This document shows positions 54,459 through 64,000 of a stretch of 64,000 nt of DNA, one piece after another. This stretch comes from Paragorgia papillata (lineage: Eukaryota; Cnidaria; Anthozoa; Scleralcyonacea; Coralliidae), in assembly GCA_035771165.1 (NCBI GenBank), contig JAWNZC010000304.1:248001-312000 (forward strand), given 5' to 3'. The notes below the pieces were generated by a model. The model was not told where the DNA came from. It saw only the letters and a list, made by a program, of their open reading frames with translations, and ran no database searches. Within the stretch, counting starts at the first letter, position 1. The number at the start of each line of letters is the position of its first letter. The position numbers and the translations under genes were made by a program.

Positions 54459-55751
54459 CGACCCTCGGGCTCCTGTAATCAATTACTCTTGGCCGTCTTG
54501 TGACCTTTTAATTAACTTCATATTATTATCTATATATATAAATAATATTTAGTTAAGTAAATAAGTAATTTACTTTAGAAAATGATTCTTTGGATATGAA
54601 ATTCTTTGACCACGGGGTTATTAAAACTTCAGTACGCGGATACTACGGGTAAAAGTCCGTGGCAAAAAAGTCCTGCACTCACGAAGCTGTCGGCATAATC
54701 CAGAATTGTATAAACTCCAACATTTGTTTACAGAAGAAGATGGCTAAAATTTTCGGAACTACGCATTGTTGAAATACATCGGGTACGTATGTTGTTAGGA
54801 ATTTTATAAGCTTTCATTCGGTATATAGTTCAAATCATAATGTTACCTGTAACTTTTTAAAATCTTCAAAATGTTCTCACCGTTGACCATAAAAGTTTTA
54901 ATATTTTTTCATATGTTGAAAAGGTATGATCACTAATTTGCACCAAAAACGTTTTCAACTTCAACTAGAAATCTGCAAACTTTTCCACTCCTTTCATATT
55001 TGAATTAGCTTTTGTTTAAGAAATATCTGAGGTTCATACCAGAAGTCTTTCTGAGGTTATAGCAAACACCAAAACAGCAAAAGGTAAACAAACTTAAGAA
55101 ATTCATCCATTTCAGACGGTCCAGATCAAAATAATGTTTTTTTATTCTTTAAGATACTTCCCAGCGAGAAAATGAAAAGTTCTGACATGAATGGCACTTC
55201 ACAGTATCCTATGTTTAATATGTTGTTCAGGGCTGTGCGTTTAGCAATTAGTATTTAAAAACAATATCCAAAATTCTATAACACTTGTGAGGAGTCCATT
55301 TCCCATCATATAATTCTTATTTTACGAACAATGGTGTGCACAGTTTGAACATTTTAAAAAGTTACAGGTAACACTAAAGTTTGAACTATACACCGAATGA
55401 AAGCTTATAAAATTTCTAACAACATACGTACTCGATGTACTGCAACAATGCGTAGTTCCGAAATTTTTAGCCATCTCTTTCTATAAACAAATGTGTCGGC
55501 ATAATCGAGAAATGTAAAACCCGCTTCATGAGTGCAGGACTTTTTTGCCACGGACTCTTACCCGTAGTATCTGCGTACTGAAGTTTTAATAACCTTGTGG
55601 TCAAATAATTTTATTTCCAAAGAACCGTTTTCTAAAGTAAATTACTTATTTACCTAACTAAATATTATTTATATATATAGATAGCAATATAAATTTAATT
55701 AAAAGGTCACAAGAAGGCCAAGAGTAATTGAATACAGGAGCCCGAGGGTCG
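54459..55751. mobile_element. 1.3-kb foldback element with ~420-bp arms
   Basis: The left arm begins CGACCCTCGGGCTCCTG and runs through TTACTCTTGGCC, GTGACCTTTTAATTAA, AAAGTCCGTGGCAAAAAAGT, CAGAAGAAGATGGCTAAAAT and ACATACGTATG-like sequence. The right arm (about 55340-55751) is the complement, ending CAGGAGCCCGAGGGTCG. The loop is about 440 bp and AT-rich. The arms differ by scattered substitutions, so it is not brand-new. Neither a target duplication nor a transposase is visible. Confidence 0.88.
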
Positions 55752-55754
55752 TAA

Positions 55755-56040
55755 TTTATCGTCCACAGATCCACAGTCGTTTCCAAAGCTTGTGGGATGC
55801 GCAGTAAAGTTCAATACGTCACTTGGCGCAGCCTTCGGAAAAGGTCCCAGAGAGTCATCCCATCTAACTTCTACCGTTGAGAGGGCCTGCCAGATCCTGT
55901 AAACAAAATGGGGACTGATCCCATTATGCACAGCGAGACTAGGCCCTATAGTTTTGAGAGGGCAAGCAAATTCTTTCCGGCCGCTGTTCGACAAACGTAC
56001 GTCCAAGTTCTTTTAACACTGTGATCCACCAGGAAATTCG
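55755..56040 (-). other. Open minus-strand stretch, identity unknown
   Basis: A 99-codon minus-strand frame (to 56006) runs D-V-R-L-S-N-S-G-R-K-E, then S-P-H-F-V-Y-R-I-W-Q-A-L. Its last 15 codons lie inside the foldback arm, so at least that part is not original. Weak evidence for coding. Confidence 0.2.
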
Positions 56041-56656
56041 GTCTAAACTTTCTTACAAATCATGACAATGAAGAAACCAATATGTTTTAGAAATACAGAC
56101 CTTCTGCCGATAATATTTTTAGCGACAAAAAGGAATTGAAGGGGAAAATATCTGCCGAACAAAAGCAAATTCGACGGTCAGGAAAGTACAGGTTTTTCTT
56201 ATTGTTTTTTTGCTTATTTAGCTATCAAAGACTGTCAACTGACCAAGAGTTAATGAGATTTAATTTTGTTAAATTGTAGGCTATAGTGTAGCGTAATTCA
56301 AGTTTCAGTTGTTGTGGAAACCGAAAAAGTATAAACCAAAAAGTCTCTGGGTAGACTAAAGTGCATTTTCGTTGATTATTCCGGCCGAAAGTTGACAAAG
56401 TTCAACCGTAATTGCTTTTTTCAACATTTCCTTCATTTTAAAGCTAGGATTCGTATGTCATAAGTCTTCAATGGCCTTCAAAATCTTCGGATATAGCCAT
56501 CGGGCTATTAACAATGGTAGTTAATTATGTAAATTTATTCCGTGCCAAGTTTTGCCAAATTTTTTACAGGATCTTGCAGGCCCTAAATTCGGCGTGTGTG
56601 ACCTGTCCATGATGCAATAGGGCCTGTGAAGGAGGCAGATTTCCGATCGTGATCAA

Positions 56657-56891
56657 TTAGCCATTGAACTAAAAATAACTGGAACGCTACGTTCAGTAAA
56701 CTGCGCATACAAATCTTGAAGCCAAAATTTGACTCCCATGAAGCCAGTTTTGACTCCCAGACACGCACTTCCACGCGTGTTTTTGTTTTGGCCGTGTTTG
56801 TTTTTTTCGTGGAAAGGCTGGGTACGACTTGCATAATTTGGCTTCAAACTTCTGGTTGAACGTAGCGTTCCAGTTATTTTTAGTTCAATGC
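56657..56891. mobile_element. Foldback MITE (ATTGAACTAAAAATAACTGG arms)
   Basis: AATTAGCCATTGAACTAAAA...TAACTGGAACGCTACGTTC at the left pairs with GAACGTAGCGTTCCAGTTAT...TTTTAGTTCAATGCAATTAG at the right. Inner pair: TTGAAGCCAAAATT / AATTTGGCTTCAA. CACGCxxTTCCACGCGTG lies near the centre. Confidence 0.85.
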
Positions 56892-56899
56892 AATTAGCT

Positions 56900-58099
56900 C
56901 GGCTGGTCACGTGTCGTCTATCAACATTTTCGACTGTGGAGGGTCCCCTGCGTATCAATGCTTGACCTCGCTGGAATAGTCGAAGAAATGCATGTATATA
57001 TATACGTATCTTGTCTTGCTTTCTGGAGTTTCTGGTATTAGATTTTGAAATGAATGGTTAAACCGGTGACACGATTTTAAAATTGAAACAAGTTGTTTTG
57101 ACAGCTATTGTTTTTAGTTTGTAATAAATCGCTGTGTTTATTTAAGTTTATAATGAAGAAAGTTGTTGATGTACCCATTCGCGGTTTAATAATCGTCAAC
57201 CTGGGTGCTTAAATTATACAATATATAGTCGTTTAACCGATATCTTATTATCATTTTTCTATTTATATAAACTCCAGTTTCTCCGCAAATTTGATCTTTC
57301 GTCGCTTGATCATGAAATATGAATACGTCACTACGAAAACTGTTGCCGCTCTTCCATTCGGCAAAGTATATTAAAATATCGAACAATAGTAATCAACGAC
57401 AAATAAACAAAAATAAACAGTACTAAAATAGTAAAATATTTGAAACCAAGATCATTCTATAATGCTATAGCAAGACACTAGACACATTTAATAAGACAAA
57501 GGTGAAATGTCGAACCTTTATTGTCACCTGTCAGCATTTCTGAATGCGCTGCATGTGTCAGTTTACTTAACGAAATAGTACTTTCAGAAGTTTCAGAAGA
57601 CTTCAAGAAAGCGGCGTCTTATCGATTTTTTCTGCTTCTTTGCTGTCACAAACTTGTCCGAGAAAGAAACTCCCGTTCAAGTTAATTAACTTGTTACGTA
57701 TCTTTAGTTTCGATCGTTTTAAACGCAACAGCCTAATACCCACCGCTTTTCGGACTATTAATAATAACACGTCGCATTAAATTATAGTCCCTCGCCAATT
57801 GTTTAAAATATAATAGGTACGGATATCGACTAACCTTTTTAAAATGAACTTGAAAATTGGCATTTTATATCAAATATATTTATCAATTATCATGTTCGTG
57901 TATGACTGACCATAATTTTGTCCTCATGAGAACTGGTCAAATTAAACAATTCAGCACAGTAAACTTCACAGTTGATAATGAAATGGAAGACTGTTTCAAA
58001 CTCTCAATATAAACAATAAAATACGTATGTGTTTCACCTGCAGACTCGTCCACAGTCGCTTCTTTAGGATACAATTAGCTAGGATCAAACGTGGGATCA
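56900..58099. other. No feature seen
   Basis: AT-rich sequence without a repeat partner in this window. A 66-codon minus-strand frame (57186-57386) has no supporting motif. Confidence 0.4.
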
Positions 58100-58107
58100 C
58101 AAGGGAC

Positions 58108-58129
58108 CACTGACCTATATAGGTCAGTG
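58108..58129. mobile_element. Collapsed CACTGACC element: 22-bp palindrome with exact 8-bp duplication
   Basis: A perfect palindrome made of CACTGACCTAT and its complement is flanked by CAAGGGAC at 58100-58107 and again at 58130-58137. The terminal CACTGACC...GGTCAGTG and the 8-bp duplication match the 853-bp element at 9808-10660. It therefore looks like the same family reduced to little more than its two ends. Confidence 0.82.
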
Positions 58130-58139
58130 CAAGGGACTC

Positions 58140-58840
58140 ACTAAACGCGTGGGCGTGCGGTGTTTCACGGTAACGGGGAGAAAAAAATGGGAAGCGACTG
58201 GCAGATTACTAGAAATTTCTTGCAAATTATATGCATATCCAGCGCCGGATTTAGGACTGTGGAGGCCCCAGGGCGGTCAATGACCAACACAATATATCAA
58301 TTCTATTTCTGAATGTATGCTAAGTTACATAGTCATATTTTTTTGAAAAAGATGTAGGTAATTGGACTGACACTGGGGTCATATAATGTAGATGAATAAA
58401 ATTTGCAAAGAATGCGGTATATGGCCTTAGGCCAAAATTAAAAGCCCATCTTGCTGCATTTTTTGTTAACTTGCGAAGGCAACGAAGGCAACGGAGTGTA
58501 ACCCCCCCCACACACACACACACTTTTTACTGAACTAGTCGGTAAAACGCGGAGTCGGTCGATAATAGCTGGAGCCGTCGGTAAAACCGATCGGTTAAAC
58601 TGGAAGTTTGAAAACCTTGTGATAAATAGACCTGTCGCCTATCGGTAAACTGTTCGTCTACATTAAAATTGGTTGTCGGTAAAAATGACTTTTATTCACA
58701 GTTTAAAGTTTTCCAGTTGTAAAAATGTTTGATTTAATTAATGTGCAATTTCAGCCTAACAGGCGTGGGATAAAATCGAGAGCACGCAGAAAATATTTAT
58801 ATCCGGTTTACGTGTAATTTTCACACGATAAAACGTTACA
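58140..58840. repeat. C-run and CA microsatellite; otherwise no gene
   Basis: ACCCCCCCC followed by (CA)8 lies at 58500-58524. The flanking sequence shows several GGTAAAA(C/A) words (58540-58690) but no coding signal. Confidence 0.5.
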
Positions 58841-59029
58841 TCTTGTTAGTTGTCAATTGTTACTCCAGCTTCCCACGCACGGTGTCAGATTCATCAGACA
58901 TCTCACATTCAGGTTTAGAGGACAGAGATTTTAAACGAATTTATTCAAAAGTAAACTCAGCGAATTACACTGTTAATAGTTCAGTCAAAATGCCTCCAAA
59001 GGAGCGCAACATTTTCACCCAAGCCTTGA

Positions 59030-59216
59030 TATAAAAGCTTACCAATTAGCGTTGACCACTCCAGTATCCGTCGCAAGCAATATGAACGTTCGTTCCTTCA
59101 GCAAGTTAAGGCTGGTAAAGAACTATCTGAGATCGACAATGAAAGAAGTGCAAACGACATTTTGGACTGCACTCACTTCCTTGACTTGGATGAACTTGCC
59201 GACTCGTGGTCCATAT
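59030..59216 (+). CDS. Candidate internal exon, unknown protein
   Basis: An open stretch of 62 codons has well-mixed, coding-like composition: S-I-R-R-K-Q-Y-E-R-S-F, then K-A-G-K-E-L-S-E-I-D-N-E, then F-L-D-L-D-E-L-A-D-S-W-S. It ends at a good 5' splice-site match (AT/GTAAGA, GT at 59217). Upstream, a TGA closes the frame at 59027 and no clean acceptor is evident. I do not recognise the family. It could be a host exon or a transposon ORF piece. Confidence 0.33.
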
Positions 59217-59587
59217 GTAAGACAATTTATAACGATAATGCATGCAGCATGCGCGTTTTGTACTTTTTTAAGATTTACTGTACACTGTCTTGTGATTTAA
59301 TCAATTTGGACTATGATCGTATTTAGTCTTTTTTCTTGAAAATACAGTGCATTGTATTTGTAGATTTACAATGACTAACTGTTATACTTATAGACTTATA
59401 GCGGATTTATAGGATCGCAACTTGCAAGTTGCAACCAACGATAGTTACGTTATGACACTTGATATATAATTATGATGAAGGTGTTTATGTGGAAAATAAA
59501 CATTAAAACATGAAGCTATAACGGTAAATACTTTTCTCCGGAGGAGCGTCCACGGCCACGTGTTCGTCGGTAAAACTTAGACGTTAC

Positions 59588-59613
59588 ACGCCCCCCCCCC
59601 CCCCCCCCCCCCC
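59588..59613. repeat. Poly-C tract
   Basis: About 23 consecutive C residues follow ACGCC, next to GGTCGCGCTACGCCCCTG, a string resembling the ends of the GGTGGCGTAGCC element. Confidence 0.9.
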
Positions 59614-59717
59614 AGTCAAAATGGTCGCGCTACGCCCCTGTAGCGAAATGATTTTGGAACGAAGAGAAGAGGAAAACGACTTAAGGCTAATGTCTAGTCA
59701 CGGATCGTCAGACACGG

Positions 59718-60046
59718 TGGCGTAGCCAGGGTTGACCAATTGCCCGGGCACCAAGTGGGCACCCAAGAAATTCAAGATGGCGGAGCGTGGAGGTAAACTT
59801 TTCAATACCATGCAATCCTCTCAACAGAATTCTTGGTTCCAATCCCTACATATGTTTCTTCTACTCTCATTCGCATCTTGCGAGCTAAATTTGAACATGG
59901 CGCCTTTGTACAGTTCGGTGGTTTGGCCCGTAGTAACTCTAGTTCAGATTTTTAAAATTATGAATATATAGTTGCCCGGGCATGGACGAGCATTGCTCGG
60001 GCCAGTGCCCAGGTGGGCCCGGGCTTGGCTACGCCACTGGCCAGAC
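59718..60046. mobile_element. Non-autonomous element with GTGGCGTAGCCA ends
   Basis: GGTGGCGTAGCCAGGGTTGA at the left and GGGCTTGGCTACGCCACTGG at the right are inverted. Inner arms have TGCCCGGGCAC and GGGCCAGTGCCCAGGTGGGC. It includes AAGATGGCGGAGC. The 79-codon frame inside is incidental. Confidence 0.78.
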
Positions 60047-60313
60047 AAGCTAATATGAAAACTACCACATAAACACATGCAATTAAGACAGACTTCTTCT
60101 CGCTTACCGGGTTCACTGACCTTTTGGATGCTATGCGCCCAATCTCAATCTGTGCAATTTCGAGTTCAACGAGGGGAAAGTCCTACAGCATTAATTCGGC
60201 ATTCGCTTCAATTCTTCATATTATGGTAATATGATTGATGATTCACTTCACACGGGATTGTTTACTAGATCAGCAATATTTTCACTTCGTTTTAGCCGGC
60301 GTTTGACCTGTGA

Positions 60314-60486
60314 GGGAGCCATAAGAAGGAGACGCCTCCAACTAATTTGGAGAATTATATTTCATTGGATAAGATCGAAGTTTTGGCTGATGCTGCCAAC
60401 AATACTGCAATGCATGCGATTGGACTATTTTCATCTGTGACTGATGACAGTTCCTTTTGTGATGTCAATGGAAAGCTAACACAGTA
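60314..60486 (+). CDS. Candidate terminal exon, unknown protein
   Basis: A 57-codon open stretch ends at TAA (60484): P-P-T-N-L-E-N-Y-I-S-L-D-K-I-E-V-L-A-D-A and N-N-T-A-M-H-A-I-G-L-F-S-S-V. The composition looks coding, and it lies on the same strand as 59030-59216 with only a MITE in between, so both could belong to one gene. A possible acceptor is TTCGTTTTAG (60296), but a TGA follows in this frame. No family recognised. Confidence 0.3.
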
Positions 60487-60889
60487 ACAGTTTAGTTCCT
60501 GCGGGGAACAAAACAAAAATTATTAGAACTTTATCGTGACGTCATAGCGATGGTGCCATGATGCATGTTTGATTATTTAATACTGGGAACGAGGGTATAG
60601 AGTGTTCTTCTTCTTTCGCTGATTTCAGGAACAAAAGTTACAAAACTGTGGTTCGTTTCACTTAAATTTTTGAAGGAAATTTGAAGGAAATTTTGATATT
60701 TTTGAAGGAAATTTTGGTCAAAATTTGGACAAAAAATAAGGAAATTTCAATTTTTCAAAGTGGAAGCTGTAGTACCCGGGAACCGTACCGGGCACGAGCA
60801 GCACTTAACCAAAACAATATACATCAACTGAGCCAATATATAATTAATGATAATACATTCTTAATGGGAACAAACAGTGGAAACACATC

Positions 60890-61040
60890 GACAAAATATA
60901 TTTTGGCGCCACGAAGCGCCAAAAGCATCCAGGGTTCGCTGTGTAAACAGGCGAAACCGTACGAATTCGAGACCAGTTCCGAATTTTTCTTCCGTGTAAT
61001 CCGAATTCGTCCGGTGTAAACAGGGTCTTTAGTCTGAACG
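60890..61040. mobile_element. MITE fragment with GTGTAAACAGG words
   Basis: CGCTGTGTAAACAGGCG and GTCCGGTGTAAACAGGGTCT flank GAATTCGAGACCAGTTCCGAA. Repeated GTGTAAACAGG suggests subterminal repeats. The left end may be GGCGCCACGAAGCGCC (60904-60919), a 16-bp hairpin. Confidence 0.5.
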
Positions 61041-61149
61041 CCGCCTTATAGCCCAAACAATAACTTTGAAAAACCCCATATATCAAACATAAATGAAGAT
61101 AAAATATGAAACATTTAATGGCAACATTATCAATTTATCAGATTACAAC

Positions 61150-61305
61150 GAAACGTTAGAGCAAAGCTAGTGAAGATGTGGTGAACTGCCGAAGTTTTGA
61201 GTCTTTTTGGTAACGGAAAACTGACGTTCCGAGCGGAGCCATTCATCAGCGGAGTGAAAAACGACAAAACATTTTCACCACATTTTTACTTTGCTAATCT
61301 AAAAC
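61150..61305. repeat. Short inverted repeat (GTTAGAGCAAAGC arms)
   Basis: TTAGAGCAAAGCTAGTGAAG...ATGTGGTG and CACCACATTTTTACTTTGCTAATC are inverted relatives, with GACGTTCCGAGCGGAGCC between. It is similar in style to the AACGTTTCGA-type hairpins of block A. Confidence 0.5.
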
Positions 61306-61339
61306 ACTGCCTATATACGCAGCACCGTCTACTCTGACA

Positions 61340-62090
61340 CTCACAGACGTTAGTTCATTAAAGTCTTCATTTGTGTTTCGATATATGGGCTCAACCTAAT
61401 TTAAAGTAAAACTTTGGCTAATTTCAGCGACTTTCATGCATTCAATTTTTTCCCATTATAGATATTTTTAACAATACGAAAAATATTCAGAAATGCCTGT
61501 ACCGATGAGGTAGGTGGATATTAGCGGTAGGTAATTTCAGTTTAGATCAGTTCAAGTTTGTTATAGTAAATAGACATTTCATAAAGGACATCAGACTTAT
61601 ACTAGACAGTACAATTACCAACCTACCTTTGTACTTACATCTTGACAGTGAGACGAGACTAACCCAAGCATGCACCTCAACATATGCCGACGTTACAAAA
61701 CGTATACCTATAGGACTGACACAACTACCTGACAAGGACAGACTAGCAAGAAAACACGAAGATACATATATATTTTAAAAATAATTAAGACTATGGCATC
61801 TAGACGTTACGGAGCGCCACGAAACACAACTTTTAGTGAGATCATATTTTTACTCTAAACAATAGTTTATTTCCTAAAACAGATTTTTATAACATATTCA
61901 TGCGAAATGCCTTCTAAATGGAAAGAACACAAACTTACACAATATTCTGCACGTCTTATCAATTTATTCCAACATACTACCCATTTTGACTTCATATCCA
62001 CCACTAAATAACACTATCATTATATGCTCCGTAAACACATGGATATAGAAATTGAAAGATATGACTTAAAGGAAAACAACTTGGTTTTTC
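61340..62090. other. No feature seen
   Basis: AT-rich sequence; a 62-codon minus-strand frame at 61547-61735 has no motif. Confidence 0.4.
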
Positions 62091-62099
62091 TGTTCACAT

Positions 62100-62472
62100 G
62101 AGGCGAGTTATCTCGGCCCGGGGGTAGGGTTATCTCTAGCTCCCGAGATATCTCGAGAGCTTTAAAAAGTAAACCGTTCACATGAGACTGAGACAACTCG
62201 GGGATAAGGGCCAGAGTTAATTAACCCTTATACCTCCACGTGAACGCTTTCACCCGAGTTACCTTGGTGGGTAGGGACAAGTTTTGTATCAATATACGCA
62301 TGCGTAATTATTCAGTTGCCCGGAATAACTCGGGGTGAAGCGTTCACATGAAGCTAGGGTTATCTCGGTGGCCAGGGATAACTCGGTAGCTAGTTGCATT
62401 TTATCACGTGAAACAGAGCCAACTTTGACCATAAACCCCGAGATAACTCGATCTCATACGAACAGGCCCTTA
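62100..62472. mobile_element. MITE with GATAACTCGG subterminal words
   Basis: GAGTTATCTCGG, GATATCTCG and GATAACTCGG occur at least eight times with GTTCACATGA or TTCACATGAA spacers in both orientations. The right end reads GAGATAACTCGATCTCATAC...GGCCCTTA; the left end near 62090 is degraded. Confidence 0.65.
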
Positions 62473-62602
62473 TTACAAGTCTCTTCAATCTCATGTTTGG
62501 AAATGTCAATCGTTTTACAATATCTACTCTCCTACTCGAGAAATGACGTTGTCATTCTTAAATTTTATGCTGCCATTCTCAAATTGATATTATTTTTTCC
62601 AA

Positions 62603-62790
62603 GTTTCAATGGCTACCTATTGATCAGAATAGCAATGCTTACGCTTGGGCAAGACTTCGTGTTAAGTCATGTGGGACCGTACAGTATTACTGTAATAGAT
62701 GCTCTGACCCTGCTGTCGCCAGAAGAATTCGAAGCTGCAGCATACGGACTGAACGTTCCACATTTTATCCATGGATGGTTATCATTAAAG
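62603..62790 (+). CDS. Candidate exon, unknown protein
   Basis: The 188-bp segment lies between a polypyrimidine-AG (TTTTTTCCAAG, AG at 62602) and a strong donor (AAAG/GTAATT, GT at 62791). Two frames are open: one with A-Y-A-W-A-R-L-R-V-K-S-C-G-T..Y-Y-C-N-R-C-S-D-P, the other with G-P-Y-S-I-T-V-I-D-A-L and S-P-E-E-F-E-A-A-A-Y-G. No family recognised. GC content is higher than the flanks. A splice-bounded single exon is plausible, no more. Confidence 0.3.
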
Positions 62791-62899
62791 GTAATTCATA
62801 TCAAACTGATAATTTCTAACTTTCCATCTATAAATTATCATTTCATATCTTTTCTTATTAAAAATGAATATTTAACAATGAGATCGAGTTTCAGTATAG

Positions 62900-63005
<106 letters not shown>

Positions 63006-63112
63006 TAGTTTAGTTTAGTTTAAGTGGGCTTACCTCCAAATGTTGAGTGTCGCAACTGTCAGTTTCACGCGCGGCGATCTTCAGGCGACTGAGTAGTTTC
63101 GATTCGTGGGCC

Positions 63113-64000
63113 GCTTAAATGGTTTTGGTCAGAAGGTGGGCGTGTGGGCGGTGAAACGATGAATGCATCCCTCAAATGGTTTTGGTCGAAAGGTGGGCGT
63201 GTGTGCGGTGAAACAATGAATGCATCCCTCAAATGGTTTTGGTCGAAAGGTGGGCGTGTGTGCGATGAAACAATGAATGCATCCCTCAAATGGTTTTGGT
63301 CGAAAGGTGGGCGTGTGTGCGGCGAAACAATGAATGCATCCCTCAAATGGTTTTGGTCGAAAGGTGGGCGTGTGTGCGGTGAAACAATGAATGCATCCCT
63401 CAAATGGTTTTGGTCGAAAGGTGGGCGTGTGTGCGGTGAAACAATGAATGCATCCCTCAAATGGTTTTGGTCGAAAGGTGGGCGTGTGTGCGGCGAAACA
63501 ATGAATGCATCCCTCAAATGGTTTTGGTCGAAAGGTGGGCGTGTGGGTGGTGAAACGATGAATGCATCCCTCAAATGGTTTTGGTCGAAAGGTGGGCGTG
63601 TGTGCGGTGAAACAATGAATGCATCCCTCAAATGGTTTTGGTCGAAAGGTGGGCGTGTGTGCGGTGAAACAATGAATGCATCCCTCAAATGGTTTTGGTC
63701 GAAAGGTGGGCGTGTGGGTGGTGAAACGATGAATGCATCCCTCAAATGGTTTTGGTCGAAAGGTGGGCGTGTGTGCGGTGAAACAATGAATGCATCCCTC
63801 AAATGGTTTTGGTCGAAAGGTGGGCGTGTGTGCGGTGAAACAATGAATGCATCCCTCAAATGGTTTTGGTCGAAAGGTGGGCGTGTGGGTGGTGAAACGA
63901 TGAATGCATCCCTCAAATGGTTTTGGTCGAAAGGTGGGCGTGTGTGCGGTGAAACAATGAATGCATCCCTCAAATGGTTTTGGTCGAAAGGTGGGCGTGT
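63113..64000. repeat. 57-bp minisatellite, 15.5 units, reaching the window edge
   Basis: Units start CTCAAATGGTTTTGGTCGAA and end GAATGCATCC, with exactly 57 bp (19 codons). Fifteen full units and a partial one are visible. Variants are GTGTGCGGTG, GTGTGCGGCG, GTGTGCGATG and GTGGGTGGTG (the last coupled to CGATG in place of CAATG). Units 7-14 follow a regular three-unit order (GTGGGTGG, GTGTGCGG, GTGTGCGG), a 171-bp higher-order repeat. Because 57 is a multiple of three, frames on both strands stay open (19-residue repeats), so the long minus-strand frame to 63065 does not by itself prove coding. Confidence 0.95.

Noticed and set aside
63065..63973. 302-codon minus-strand frame as a real repeat protein
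   Set aside because: A 57-bp unit keeps frame automatically and the plus strand is also open; without transcript or flanking exon evidence it is treated as a minisatellite, with the question left open in the findings.
63113..64000. CRISPR array
   Set aside because: Units are contiguous 57-bp tandem repeats without unique spacers, in an animal-type genome.

Overview
This window looks like intergenic or heterochromatin-like DNA from an animal nuclear genome, most likely a cnidarian and probably an anthozoan (stony coral or relative). That assignment is inference. It rests on AT-rich DNA without operons, animal-type retroelement remnants (BEL/Pao, CR1/L2-like LINE, a tyrosine-recombinase element, tRNA-derived SINEs) and a dense set of foldback/MITE families that resemble, from memory, repeats common in coral genomes (for example the family with ends TAGAGCGTTTTCA). 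I found no complete conserved host gene, no rRNA, no CRISPR array and no prokaryotic features.

Layout. Positions 1-18660 are built from duplicated blocks. Block A (1-4165) recurs in direct orientation at 12769-16808. Block B (4165-6770) recurs at about 33690-38300. Block C (10843-11785) recurs at 17062-18656, with an inverted fragment at 38397-38735. Further right, block D (31627-32604) recurs at 43185-45004. Because the copies are near-identical, one copy often preserves the empty target site of a transposon inserted in the other. This allows precise element ends and target-site duplications (TSDs) to be read directly: 3326-3560 (TA), 14511-14603 (TTAA), 17292-17957 (ACA). Blocks A and B also carry remnants of a THAP-type zinc-finger coding sequence.

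From 19 to 25.5 kb lies a 3.2-kb foldback structure (21463-24674). Its ends carry clusters of GGAGTTA/TAACTCC, and it encloses a second, nested 0.9-kb palindrome. From 25522 to 30418 is a degenerate BEL/Pao retrotransposon: candidate LTR, gag coiled coil, DUF1759-like region and reverse transcriptase with YVDD. It is interrupted by a TTA-flanked MITE, an 8-bp-TSD hAT-type MITE and a palindromic insertion, and it lacks protease, RNase H and integrase. Directly after it (30480-31285) is a decayed tyrosine recombinase in which the expected first catalytic Arg appears to be Gly.

From 31 to 58 kb the window holds more foldbacks (39150-40048, 40589-40984, 48223-48706, 54459-55751, 56657-56891), two tRNA-like SINE heads, a broken LINE reverse transcriptase (50030-51200) and a few short open stretches of unknown identity. 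At 58108 is a 22-bp perfect palindrome flanked by an exact 8-bp duplication; it looks like a nearly fully collapsed copy of the element at 9808-10660. From 59 to 63 kb there are three weak candidate exons. The window ends in a (TA)n tract and a 57-bp minisatellite with a three-unit higher-order pattern that runs off the right edge.

The genes do not work together as a pathway. The biology here is transposon nesting, segmental duplication and palindrome formation.
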